A DNA stretch of 64,000 nt from Pseudomonas helleri (GTDB lineage: Bacteria > Pseudomonadota > Gammaproteobacteria > Pseudomonadales > Pseudomonadaceae). The DNA lies in contig NZ_JYLD01000004.1 in the NCBI RefSeq assembly GCF_001043025.1, positions 248,001-312,000 on the forward strand. Reading direction: 5' to 3'. The notes below the pieces were generated by a model. That model was not told the origin of the DNA. It did no database searches and was given only the letters and a program-made list of their open reading frames with translations. Made by a program: the position numbers and the translations under genes. Position 1 is the stretch's first letter. Each line of letters opens with the position of its first letter. Below, piece by piece: positions 27,306-35,547 of this stretch.

Positions 27306-27753
27306 TCATTCATCCACGGAACAAACAAGAGCACGAACGAGTGCCTTCTAATTTCAGACATAAAATAACGTGCACAACAGACCCTATAGAATTAATCCTG
27401 CCACAGGACTGAGTCAATGCTGTTGCGCTTCAGGACATACTATTAGCCTCAGGGGACACTTATGATTAAACCATGCGCATGGGAGAATGAAATCACACAG
27501 CAAGTCTCTAAAAAACCCAAGAAGTATCAACCCCATGGACAATCATAGAAAAAAACGCGGATGGTGGTGGGCTTATAAAAAAATACGCTCATTGCACTGT
27601 TCCCGAAGTACCGCCGCATTAAGAGCCACGCGCTTTTTACTCACGGGGGACACGGGTGCTTTCAGAGACAAACATAGTCACTACAAAATAAGAATAAAAT
27701 TATAACCCGGCAAGTTTACACTTGCGCAACTCGCTAAGGACGGCGTTATCTTC
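27306..27753. other. AT-rich divergent region upstream of FleN-like gene
   Basis: 448 bases without a supported gene. A 72-codon frame at 27487-27705 is Lys/Arg/Ser-rich with no recognisable motif and is not called. Likely holds promoters for the AraC regulator and the ATPase. Confidence 0.5.
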
Positions 27754-28596
27754 ATGAAAAAAAAACATTCGGTTCAGGTCATTGCCATTACCGGCGGCAA
27801 AGGAGGCACCGGCAAAAGCACACTGGCCATCAATCTATCCATTGCCCTGGCCACCTTAGGGCAGAGGGTCGCATTACTGGACGGCAATCTGGAACTGCCC
27901 TGCATCGATACACTGCTGAATATCAGGCCGCAGAGAACACTTTCAAACTTGATTGAAGGCAACTGCACATTAACCGAAATATTGCACACTGGCCCCCGAG
28001 GCATCAACTTGATACTCGGCACCCCCTACTCAAAAACGACGCGCGGTCTTCTAACCGCTCATCACGTCGGGATTATAAACGCGTTCAACGAGATCCAGAC
28101 TGAAGTGGATGTACTGGTTGTAGACACTGCCTCCGGGGCCAATGATTCTGTCCTGAACTTCACACGTGCCGCTCACGAAGTATTGGTGGTCATCTGTAAT
28201 GAGCCCGCCTCGATCCTGAATGCACACGCGCTTATCTATACGCTAAATAACCAATACAAAATCAGAAAATTCAGAGTTATCAGTAATAGAACGTATAGCC
28301 CTATGGAAGGCCGCGATGCATTTAGCAAACTGCTTGCCCTCACCTCCTGCAACGTTGACTTGTCACTTATGTATGTTGGCAATTTACCCGAAGATCTCGC
28401 CGTACGGTACGCGACCCACAAACGACGAGCCGTCTATGAAATTTCACCCCGCTCGAAATTTTCTCGAGAGCTCGAAACGATTGCAAAAAAAATCAGCAAA
28501 TGGCCACTCCATACAACACCGAGAGGGCACATCGAGTTTTTCATGGACAGCTTGATCATGGCGCCACCGGGTCATGGCACAAAGACACCCGGATAA
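27754..28596 (+). CDS. FleN-like MinD/ParA-family ATPase, divergent paralogue
   Basis: A 280-residue P-loop ATPase, the same length as Pseudomonas FleN, the antagonist of FleQ that limits flagellar number. It follows FleN nearly domain by domain: QVIAITGGKGGTGKSTLAIN (deviant Walker A with the signature Lys, about 8-27), LLDGNLELPCIDTLL (about 43-57), VDVLVVDTASGANDSVLNF (about 115-133), EVLVVICNEPASILNAHALI, and PRGHIEFFMDSLI near the C-terminus. FleN proper has GGVGKT where this has GGTGKS. It is far from any flagellar gene here and in AT-rich DNA. It could regulate a second FleQ-like activator; unproven. Confidence 0.85.
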   Translation: MKKKHSVQVIAITGGKGGTGKSTLAINLSIALATLGQRVALLDGNLELPCIDTLLNIRPQRTLSNLIEGNCTLTEILHTGPRGINLILGTPYSKTTRGLLTAHHVGIINAFNEIQTEVDVLVVDTASGANDSVLNFTRAAHEVLVVICNEPASILNAHALIYTLNNQYKIRKFRVISNRTYSPMEGRDAFSKLLALTSCNVDLSLMYVGNLPEDLAVRYATHKRRAVYEISPRSKFSRELETIAKKISKWPLHTTPRGHIEFFMDSLIMAPPGHGTKTPG

Positions 28597-28897
28597 TAGC
28601 TCTCATTCCCTAATGTGCAAACTGCATTTACTGTTCATGTTCAGAAAAATGACAGTCAAAAAGATTTCGTCAAGCGATTGACGCATCAACCCTGAGAGAT
28701 TTGTCACACTTGCAAACATCCGTCGCTCTGTAAGCCACTGTTCTACCTCGCGAAAGCAACCGGGTCATCGCATTAATTACACTGATGATCACTATCGAAA
28801 CGACCGCCTGCCCGCTTGCCGAAATGGCTTCTTATAATCGCCTCCCAATTCCCCTCCTCGCCTCCTTCAGGCGATATCCCTCCTGGAACCCCACTCC
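28597..28897. other. Intergenic region before MFS gene
   Basis: About 300 bases; no gene supported. A short frame entering the MFS gene in another register (28785-28991) looks like a shadow. Contains the MFS promoter presumably. Confidence 0.45.
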
Positions 28898-30151
28898 ATG
28901 CCAAGCGCAAGCCAGGCCTCCAGCGGCCTACCCGAACATAATCAGCAAAGCGTCAAACAGCAGTGGATGGCGATTCTGTCGGTTTCCGTAGGCGCCTTTG
29001 CCTTAGTGACCAGCGAATTTCTCCCGGTGGGCGTGCTCAACGACGTCGCCACCGACCTTGGCATCAGCGCAGGCCACGCAGGGCTGATGGTAACCTTACC
29101 CGGCATCATGGCGGCGCTCGCCGCCCCTTTACTGTCTGTCGGTATCGGCGCCATGGACCGCCGCTATCTGTTAATCGGCTTGACCCTGTTGATGATCGTC
29201 GCCAACTCGGTAGTAGCCGTCGCCAGCGACTTTAATGTGCTGCTGTTAGGCCGTGCATTGCTGGGTATCAGCATCGGCGGCTTCTGGGCGACCGCAATCG
29301 GCCTCAGCGGCAGGCTGGCCCCCAAAGGCGTGAGCGTCGCCCAGGCAACCTCAATCATCATGTTCGGGGTGACGCTGGCCACCGTGCTGGGTGTGCCCGT
29401 GGGCACTTGGCTGAGCGGCCTGATGGGTTGGCGCATGACGTTCCTGATCACCGCGCTGCTGGGCTTGCCGGTACTTCTGGCGCAGATTTTTCTGTTGCCG
29501 CGTCTCAATCCGGAAAAAGCCATTTTGGTCAGCGACCTGCCTGCCTTGTTTATCAACCCGAAATCCCGGGTTGGCCTGATCGCCGTATTGCTCATCGGCC
29601 TGGCCCACTTTGCGGCATACACCTACGTTGCGCCGTTCTTTAAAAACAGCTCGGGCTTCGATGGACCGACCATTGGTTCCCTGTTGTTGCTCTACGGCGC
29701 GGCCGGGGTTCTGGGTAACTTTTTTGCCGGCTTCGCGGCCAACCGCAGCGTGCGCTACACCCTGCTACTGGTGGCACTGATGATCGGCGCCAGCACCGCC
29801 CTGTTCCCCCTTTTCGCCACCCACATGACCGGTGCCCTCATACTCATCGCACTCTGGGGCTTTGCCTTCGGCGCCTTCCCGACGTGCGCCAGCATCTGGA
29901 TGTTCGTCGTCGCCCCCAAAGACGTCGAACGCGGCATGCCGCTGTTCATCGCCTTGTTCCAGGTAATTATCGCCCTGGGCTCATTCTTCGGCGGCCAGAT
30001 CGTCGACCAAATGGGCAGCGCAATGCTATTCAGCCTCGCCACCGCACTGGTCGGCTGTGGCTTTGTCACCGTGCTGGTGCTGGGGCGCAATGTGAGCAAT
30101 AACCTGGTGGCAGAGCCGGCAGGTATGCAGGTAGAGGCTGAAAGGGGTTAA
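28898..30151 (+). CDS. MFS drug/sugar efflux transporter (DHA1 family)
   Basis: A 417-residue protein with 12 predicted membrane helices beginning near residue 23. Family markers: FALVTSEFLPVGVLNDVATD (about 34-53), the antiporter motif LAAPLLSVGIGAMDRRYLLI (loop 2-3, motif A variant), and GRALLGISIGGFWATAIGL. These match the YdhP/AraJ-type purine, arabinose or drug exporters. An extended N-terminus of about 20 hydrophilic residues makes the exact start unsure. Exported compound unknown; no adjacent regulator. Confidence 0.87.
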   Translation: MPSASQASSGLPEHNQQSVKQQWMAILSVSVGAFALVTSEFLPVGVLNDVATDLGISAGHAGLMVTLPGIMAALAAPLLSVGIGAMDRRYLLIGLTLLMIVANSVVAVASDFNVLLLGRALLGISIGGFWATAIGLSGRLAPKGVSVAQATSIIMFGVTLATVLGVPVGTWLSGLMGWRMTFLITALLGLPVLLAQIFLLPRLNPEKAILVSDLPALFINPKSRVGLIAVLLIGLAHFAAYTYVAPFFKNSSGFDGPTIGSLLLLYGAAGVLGNFFAGFAANRSVRYTLLLVALMIGASTALFPLFATHMTGALILIALWGFAFGAFPTCASIWMFVVAPKDVERGMPLFIALFQVIIALGSFFGGQIVDQMGSAMLFSLATALVGCGFVTVLVLGRNVSNNLVAEPAGMQVEAERG

Positions 30152-30262
30152 GGGCAGCGTGTCGAATCTGCTGATCCGTCGGGTGATAGAGCCGGATCAG
30201 CAGAACAATACGCAGCCAAAAAAATCAAAAAACATTGACGAATGCAGAGTTGACGTCATTAA

Positions 30263-30294
30263 CCTATTTGCCAAATAAAACCAAGTAGGTTAGT
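30263..30294. promoter_or_regulatory. Possible MqsA operator half-sites
   Basis: AACCT at about 30260-30264 and AGGTT at 30287-30291 are the inverted half-sites of the known mqsRA palindrome (AACCT-N3-AGGTT), but here about 22 bases apart. They lie directly upstream of the startless mqsR frame. Either the operator was rearranged or the match is chance. Confidence 0.4.
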
Positions 30295-30303
30295 TTCAGC
30301 CCT

Positions 30304-30597
30304 GGCGAAAAAGACCCGCACTGCAAGCTGCACACCGTCAAAGCCTCGATTGAAGCAGGAAAGGTTCGCTCTACCCAGTCAGCACTGATTGGCGGTTCAG
30401 CCCTGGGCTTTGACTTTGACGGCATCGTCAGTGTGGTTCTGGCATTAGCCCCCACTGATTTCTATAAAAGCATGACCACGCATGCCGATCACAAAATCTG
30501 GCAAGACGTATACCGGCGTAAAACTCACGCTGGCGAGGCCTATCTGAAACTCACGATCATTGATGATGTACTCATCGTGTCTTTCAAGGAGTTATGA
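30304..30597 (+). pseudogene. mqsR: MqsR-type mRNA interferase toxin lacking a start codon
   Basis: An open frame of about 97 residues that aligns end to end with MqsR, which cuts mRNA at GCU: HCKLHTVKASIEAGKVRSTQ (about 6-25), LGFDFDGIVSVVLALAP, DFYKSMTTHADHKIWQDVY, and VLIVSFKEL at the end. The codon at the expected initiator position is GGC (Gly) before GAA AAA, an in-frame TAG lies 5 codons upstream at 30286, and there is no ATG, GTG or TTG before codon 40. The toxin body is undamaged, so this is a silenced toxin or one using a rare start. Its 3' end overlaps mqsA. Confidence 0.8.
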
Positions 30598-30599
30598 AC

Positions 30600-31001
30600 A
30601 TGAAATGTCCATCTTGCGGTGCGGCAGAACTGGTGCATGACACCCGAGATCTGCCTTATACCTACAAGAGCGAAACCACACTGATCCCGCAAGTGACTGG
30701 CGAGTTCTGCCCGGCTTGCGGTGAAGCAGTGCTGGATGCCAGCCAATCGAGTCGTGTCAGCGGCGCAATGCTGGCCTTCAACAAGCAAGTCAATGCCTCG
30801 ATTGTTGATCCAGCCTTTATTACCACTGTGCGTAAAAAGCTGGACCTCGATCAACGCGAAGCCGCCGAGATTTTCGGAGGCGGTGTAAACGCATTTTCCC
30901 GCTATGAAAACGGTAAAACCAAACCGCCTCTGGCCTTGGTCAAGCTGTTGAAGCTGCTTGATCACCACCCTGAGTTATTAAACGAAGTGCGCCACGGCTA
31001 A
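30600..31001 (+). CDS. mqsA: MqsA antitoxin/repressor
   Basis: A 133-residue antitoxin. I start it at 30600 (MKCPSCG) because AAGGAG at 30586-30591 is 8 bases upstream; the earlier ATG at 30594 is too close. The N-terminal zinc domain has CPSC (about 3-6) and CPAC (about 38-41); the C-terminal HTH has VRKKLDLDQREAAEIFGGGV and NAFSRYENGKTKP, matching E. coli MqsA. Retained without a working toxin start, it may still repress targets. The IS66 element begins just after its stop. Confidence 0.92.
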   Translation: MKCPSCGAAELVHDTRDLPYTYKSETTLIPQVTGEFCPACGEAVLDASQSSRVSGAMLAFNKQVNASIVDPAFITTVRKKLDLDQREAAEIFGGGVNAFSRYENGKTKPPLALVKLLKLLDHHPELLNEVRHG

Positions 31002-31014
31002 TCACAGAGCGTTC

Positions 31015-31039
31015 GTAAGCGCTCCATAAACCCCACATT
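31015..31039 (+). repeat. Left terminal inverted repeat of IS66 element 1
   Basis: GTAAGCGCTCCATAAACCCC... pairs with the right end at 35084-35108, differing at one base. Confidence 0.9.
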
Positions 31040-31040
31040 C

Positions 31041-31136
31041 GTGCTGACGGTTCAAGAACTCAACTGGTTATTGGACGGTTTTGATTTGTGGCGCAACCGT
31101 CCGCATCAAGTTTTAACGCCTCGATTCGTCGCCTGA
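31041..31136 (+). pseudogene. tnpB: tnpB remnant of IS66 element 1
   Basis: 31 codons plus stop. LTVQELNWLLDGFDLWRNRP followed by HQVL is the characteristic C-terminus of IS66 TnpB. The rest of tnpB and all of tnpA are missing, with the terminal repeat joined directly to this fragment. Confidence 0.85.
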
Positions 31137-31154
31137 TTCGGTATAATCCAGGGC

Positions 31155-32581
31155 ATGATTTCCATGCCCAAAGACCTTCCTGACGACCCTGTTTTGCTCA
31201 AGCAACTGCTTGAGCAAATGCTCAGTGAGCGCGAGTCGGATAATGGCAAGATCGTTCATCTTGAAGAGGATAACGCGCTGTTGGTTGCGTCAGCGTCTTT
31301 TCGGGCGAAAGTCAGAGCAGACCGCCGATCCCACGACTCCGCAAATGGCCTTGTTCAACGAAGCTGAAAGCGTGGCCGAATCTGTCGACGAAACGGTTGA
31401 AGATGAGGTCGTCGCTCCGACCAAGCGACGGGGCAAACGCAAGCCTCTGCCCGCCGATCTTCCGCGCATCGAAGTCATTCACGAACTGCCCGATCACGAA
31501 CTGACCTGCGCCTGCGGTTGCCGTAAACACAGCATTGGCGAGGAAATCAGTGAGCAGCTCGAGATCGTGCCGATGCAAATCCGCGTGATCAGACATGTGC
31601 GCAAGGTCTACGCCTGCCGTGGATGTGAAACCGCGGTGGTCACGGCCGACAAGCCAGCGCAGCTGATCGAAAAGAGCATGGCCAGCCCCAGCGTTTTGGC
31701 GATGTTGCTGACGACCAAATACGTCGATGGCCTGCCACTGCATCGCTTCGAAAAAGTACTCGGTCGCCACGGCGTCAATATTCCACGGCAAACCTTGGCG
31801 CGCTGGGTTATCCAGTGCGGCGAACACCTGCAACCCTTGCTCAACTTGATGCGGGATCGACTGCTGGAAAGTCGCGTCATCCACTGCGACGAAACGCGTG
31901 TGCAAGTGCTGAAAGAACCTGATCGAGAACCGAGCAGCCAATCCTGGATGTGGGTGCAAACCGGCGGGCCGCCGAATCAGCCTGTGATCCTTTTTGACTA
32001 CTCGACCAGCCGGGCGCAGGAAGTTCCGTCGCGCCTGCTCGAAGGTTATCGCGGCTACCTGATGACCGATGATTACGCTGGTTATAACGCCTTGGGCGCG
32101 CAATCCGGTGTCGAACGTTTAGGCTGTTGGGCTCATGCGCGACGCAAGTTTGTCGAGGCGCAAAAGGTGCAGCCGAAAGGCAAAACCGGGCGTGCCGATG
32201 TCGCCCTGAATCTGATTAACAAGCTGTACGGTATCGAGCGAGATTTAAAAGAAGTCGGCGATGAACATCGTCACGAATGCCGACAGCAAAACAGCCTGCC
32301 GGTGTTGGCGCAGTTGCAAACATGGCTGGAGAAAACCCAGCCACAAGTGACGGCGCAAAATGCACTGGGCAAAGCCATCAGCTACTTGGCTAGCAACTGG
32401 ATCAAGCTGATGCGCTACACCGAAGCCGGTTACTTGCCGATCGACAACAATGCGGCAGAGCGTGCGATCAGGCCCTTCGTTATCGGACGTAAGAACTGGC
32501 TGTTCAGCGACACACCCAAAGGCGCGATGGCCAGCGCTCAGCTTTACAGTTTGGTCGAGACGGCTAAAGCCAACGGCCAAG
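31155..32581 (+). pseudogene. tnpC: IS66 transposase tnpC, element 1, 5' part (frameshifted and interrupted)
   Basis: The frame begins [20 protein letters not shown] and continues to ...EEDNALL, then must shift to reach [15 protein letters not shown]. The cause is a 4-base tandem duplication (GTTGGTTG region, about 31280-31287). Downstream the IS66 zinc-finger segment CACGCRKH...CRGCE and the DDE domain ([36 protein letters not shown]) are intact. Coding is cut at ...AKANGQ by insertion of element 2; the remaining codons are at 34946-35063. Confidence 0.92.
32574..32581 (+). repeat. 8 bp target-site duplication, left copy
   Basis: CGGCCAAG, repeated at 34946-34953; 8 bp is the IS66 hallmark. 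Deleting one copy plus element 2 restores the tnpC frame (ANGQEPYAWL). Confidence 0.93.
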
Positions 32582-32611
32582 GTGAGCGGTCAGGCATCCC
32601 GTCTTGCGTAA

Positions 32612-34159
32612 CTAAGCCGGTTGCCATCGATGCGGCAACAACTCCCCAATCTCACTCGCCCGCTGCGTCGGCAGGCGAGTAAGAACGTCTTTTAGATAAG
32701 CATACGTATCGTGGCCGTTGAGTTTGGCTGACTGGATCAAACTCATTAGCGCGGCAGCGCGTTGGCCACTGCGTAGTGAACCGGCGAACAGCCAGTTTTT
32801 TCTTCCAAGAGCCCAAGGTCGAATTTGCTGTTCGATATGGTTGTTGTCTATCGGCACCGTGCCGTCGTTCAGATAACGGCTCAACGCAGCCCATCGTTTT
32901 AGGCTGTAATTCAGCGCCTTGGTAATCCCCAAACCTTCATGCACAAGCTCGCGCTGGGCGATCATCCAGGCATGAAACGCGTCCATCAGGGGCGCTGCTT
33001 TTTCCTGACGTATTCGTCGCCGGACATCCGGTTCCAAATCGCGAACTTCGCGTTCAACTTCATATAAAGCCGCGATGTACCGCAACGCCTGCTCAGCCAG
33101 CACGCTTTTATTGGTGACGTGCAGGTCGTAAAACTTGCGGCGAGCGTGGGTCATGCAGCCGATTTCGGTGACGCCAAGTGCAAAACTGGCTTTGTAACCG
33201 CTGTAGTCGTCACAGACCAACTTGCCTTTCCAGTCGCCAAGAAAGTTACGGGCATATTCGCCCGAGCGACCGGGGCTGAAGTCGTACACCACTGCACTGA
33301 TCCCTGCGAACGCCGTCGTGGCATAGCCCCAAACATAAGCTCGATGAGTTTTCTTCTCGCCCGGCGCGAGCATCTGCACCGGCGTTTCATCGACATGCAC
33401 CACGTTGTGCTCAAGCACGACCTCGCGCAGGGCATCGACCAGTGGCTGCAATTGCACGCCGCAAACGCCGACCCAACTGGCCAGCGTTGAACGAGGAATC
33501 GCGAGACCGGCCCGTCCGAAGATTTGCTCCTGGCGGAACAACGGCAAATGATCGGCGTATTTCGCGATCATCACTTGGGCCAACAGCCCGGCCGTCGGGA
33601 TGCATTTGTCGATGACCTGCGCCGGCACCGGCTCTTGAATCAAGGTTTCGCAGTTGTCACAGACCCATTTGCCACGAATATGCCGTTCAACGCTGAACAC
33701 GCCTGGCGTGTAGTCGAGCTTTTCGCTGACGTCTTCGCCGATGCGCTTGAGGGCGCAGCCGCATTGGCACTGGGTGTTTTCAGGTTCGTGATGAATCAGC
33801 GTGCGCGGAAACTCGGCAGGCAACGCAGTGCGCTTGGGTTGCTGGCGGGCTACTAATTGCGCAGGTTTTGGTGCCAGGATTTCAAGCTCTGCTTCGATGG
33901 CGGCCAGGTCGGTCTCAATCAGGTCGTCGAGCAAGCTGGCCTGATCCGGATTAAACGACTCGGAGCGTTTGGCGAAGCGGTGGCGTTTGAGCTGGGCTAT
34001 TTCGTGAATGAGTTGCTGGTTACGGGTCTTCTGATGAAGAACCTCTTTGTCGAGGCTCGCCAGCTGCGTATCTAGATGCTCAACGCGTGTGAGCAACTGC
34101 GCAGCGAGGCTGCGCAGTTGTTCAGTGTCGAGCTGATCGAGACGAGGAGTAGGAATCAT
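32612..34159 (-). CDS. tnpC: IS66 transposase TnpC, element 2
   Basis: A 515-residue DDE transposase. Order: N-terminal leucine-zipper region (about 10-60), zinc-finger-like [20 protein letters not shown] (about 134-153) and CDNCE (about 172), catalytic core with [22 protein letters not shown], and [20 protein letters not shown], then the C-terminal IS66 domain. No frameshifts. The sequence differs strongly from element 1's transposase, so the two elements belong to different IS66 subgroups. Confidence 0.94.
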   Translation of the reverse strand: MIPTPRLDQLDTEQLRSLAAQLLTRVEHLDTQLASLDKEVLHQKTRNQQLIHEIAQLKRHRFAKRSESFNPDQASLLDDLIETDLAAIEAELEILAPKPAQLVARQQPKRTALPAEFPRTLIHHEPENTQCQCGCALKRIGEDVSEKLDYTPGVFSVERHIRGKWVCDNCETLIQEPVPAQVIDKCIPTAGLLAQVMIAKYADHLPLFRQEQIFGRAGLAIPRSTLASWVGVCGVQLQPLVDALREVVLEHNVVHVDETPVQMLAPGEKKTHRAYVWGYATTAFAGISAVVYDFSPGRSGEYARNFLGDWKGKLVCDDYSGYKASFALGVTEIGCMTHARRKFYDLHVTNKSVLAEQALRYIAALYEVEREVRDLEPDVRRRIRQEKAAPLMDAFHAWMIAQRELVHEGLGITKALNYSLKRWAALSRYLNDGTVPIDNNHIEQQIRPWALGRKNWLFAGSLRSGQRAAALMSLIQSAKLNGHDTYAYLKDVLTRLPTQRASEIGELLPHRWQPA

Positions 34160-34208
34160 GGCGATGACTCTGCCCGATCTGCTGATCGATGTATGTCATC
34201 CATTTCTC

Positions 34209-34544
34209 TTAATGGTTACGGATGGCTCCGTCAGACCCAAGCCATTGCCAGGGAAGGCCGACCACCAGAGCCTGTAACTGCTCGGGACTTAACTCCATTT
34301 GATCGCCATGCCGATTACTCGGCCAGGAGAATTTTCCTTGGTGTAGACGGCGTGCCGCCAGCCAAACGCCCAGGCCGTCATGCACTAACACCTTCATGCG
34401 ATTGCCTCGGCGATTGGCAAAGAGATAAGCACAGTGCGGCTGCGCCGCACCGAAGACAGACACGACTCGTGCGAGGGCTTTCTCCGTGCCGGAGCGCATA
34501 TCCATCGGCTCGGTGGCCAGCCAGATTGCGTCGATGCGGATCAC
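34209..34544 (-). CDS. tnpB: IS66 accessory protein TnpB, element 2
   Basis: A 111-residue protein. The GTG at 34544 (VIRIDAIWLATEPMDM) is preferred because it matches the family N-terminus and overlaps the tnpA stop (GTGA). Contains the family block PHCAYLFANRRGNRMKVLVH and DGLGVWLAARRLHQGKF. Required for IS66 transposition in characterised elements; biochemical role unclear. Confidence 0.92.
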   Translation of the reverse strand: MIRIDAIWLATEPMDMRSGTEKALARVVSVFGAAQPHCAYLFANRRGNRMKVLVHDGLGVWLAARRLHQGKFSWPSNRHGDQMELSPEQLQALVVGLPWQWLGSDGAIRNH

Positions 34545-34858
34545 GAAGCAAGTCCACGGACAAAACGGACACATCCTTCGGGATCGGAAGACGGCCATTT
34601 CACCGTGATGATTTGCTCACCAAATGGCAGCTCGATGATTACCGATGACTCGGCCTGTCTTTTCGGGGCGACCTTTACCGGAACAAACGCCGGCAGGGTT
34701 GTGGGTGGTTGATCTCGAAAAAGTGGCAGCCACTTACGGATCACGTTGGCATTGATGCCGTGACTGATGGCCACGCTGGAAATGGAGGCGCCGGGTTGCA
34801 GGCATTCCTGGACAACCTGGGCTTTAAACGACTTGGGGTAAGAGCTTCGTTGGCGCAT
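34541..34858 (-). CDS. tnpA: IS66 accessory protein TnpA, element 2
   Basis: A 105-residue protein with an N-terminal helix-turn-helix of the transposase_8 type (YPKSFKAQVVQECLQPGASI and SSVAISHGINANVIRKWLPL, about 7-46). It probably binds the element's ends. First gene of the element's operon. Confidence 0.9.
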   Translation of the reverse strand: MRQRSSYPKSFKAQVVQECLQPGASISSVAISHGINANVIRKWLPLFRDQPPTTLPAFVPVKVAPKRQAESSVIIELPFGEQIITVKWPSSDPEGCVRFVRGLAS

Positions 34859-34945
34859 TTAAGGGCTATCGCGTCCGCTTAAAAATAGACGGACACCATC
34901 GCCCTTAATTTGGGAGGTCGGTAGGTGTGTTCACCGCTCCCTTAC

Positions 34946-34953
34946 CGGCCAAG
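34946..34953 (+). repeat. 8 bp target-site duplication, right copy
   Basis: CGGCCAAG, same as 32574-32581. Confidence 0.93.
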
Positions 34954-35063
34954 AGCCCTATGCGTGGCTGCGCCACGCACTTGAGCGCCTGCCACATGCC
35001 TCGAGCGTAGAAGACTTCGAGGCCTTGCTGCCGTGGAACTGCACGCTGCAAACTCCACGATAG
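34946..35063 (+). pseudogene. tnpC: IS66 transposase tnpC, element 1, 3' part
   Basis: After the right copy of the 8 bp duplication the frame continues EPYAWLRHALERLPHASSVE and on to LLPWNCTLQTPR then TAG, the normal C-terminus of the transposase interrupted at 32581. Confidence 0.92.
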
Positions 35064-35083
35064 CCATAGATTCCCACCTTTAA

Positions 35084-35108
35084 AATGTGGGGTTCATGGA
35101 GCGCTTAC
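35084..35108 (-). repeat. Right terminal inverted repeat of IS66 element 1
   Basis: Complement of 31015-31039 with one mismatch. The integrase fragment begins immediately after it. Confidence 0.9.
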
Positions 35109-35514
35109 CAAAGAACGCTCCAGGGTCAGAGTCGTCGAGTTGATAGACCCTGCGCTCGAACTGATGCGGGAGATTTTTGCCGCGGCCAAGGAAGCGATAG
35201 CCGAAGAGATTACGGTTATCCAGCGCGACAACATCACGTCAAAGAAGATGAAAGTCCGGCTCCTATTCCGCAGCTCCAACAGTGGCTTGCTCTGGAGTGG
35301 TAAGACGTTAAGCAACTGGTTTACCGCCCATCTGAAAAAAGCAGAGGTTCGACACCGAGGCGCCAACCAATGTCGCCACACCTTTGCCAGCCAGATGCTG
35401 TCGAGCTATGTCCCTGTGGAATGGGTGGCCAGGCAACTCGGTCACGCGGACACAACGAAGGTGCGAAAGCATTACGGGAGGTGGATACCGAAGGATACCA
35501 AGAGCGATGATTAA
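35109..35514 (+). pseudogene. Tyrosine integrase, C-terminal catalytic fragment
   Basis: About 135 codons without their own start; the frame opens straight out of the IS end (KERSRVRVVELIDPALELM). The C-terminal phage-integrase block RGANQCRHTFASQMLSSYVP and WVARQLGHADTTKVRKHYGR holds the second catalytic Arg, the GH box His and the nucleophilic Tyr. The N-terminal DNA-binding domains and first catalytic Arg are missing, lost at the IS junction. The family inserts at tRNA genes, and tRNA-Ser lies 1.6 kb downstream. Confidence 0.87.
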
Positions 35515-35547
35515 TTTTCGCAGCATAATTCAAAAAAAATAAAGAAA

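Larger units (their letters stand above)
32582..34945 (-). mobile_element. IS66-family element 2, complete (tnpA-tnpB-tnpC)
   Basis: A 2364-base insertion, inverted relative to element 1, flanked by the CGGCCAAG duplication. It has the full IS66 gene set with GTGA/ATG-type couplings. Its two ends show only a short imperfect inverted repeat (GAGCGGT near both ends). Confidence 0.93.
31015..35108. mobile_element. IS66-family element 1 (defective, interrupted by element 2)
   Basis: Bounded by inverted repeats at 31015-31039 and 35084-35108. It contains a tnpB fragment and a tnpC that is frameshifted and split. Removal of element 2 and one 8 bp duplication leaves about 1.7 kb, shorter than a full IS66 (about 2.5 kb), so tnpA and most of tnpB are deleted. 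The bases flanking the two ends do not form an 8 bp direct repeat, meaning the flanks were rearranged after insertion. Confidence 0.88.

Noticed and set aside
27487..27705. 72-codon frame before the FleN-like gene
   Set aside because: No ribosome-binding site, no recognisable motif, biased composition; left as intergenic.
31155..31367. Programmed frameshift producing two IS66 proteins
   Set aside because: The shift is explained by a 4-base tandem duplication, and no slippery heptamer or stimulatory structure was seen.
31007..35120. 8 bp target duplication flanking IS66 element 1
   Set aside because: GAGCGTTC on the left and GAACGCTC on the right are inverted, not direct, copies, and the right one is part of the integrase frame.
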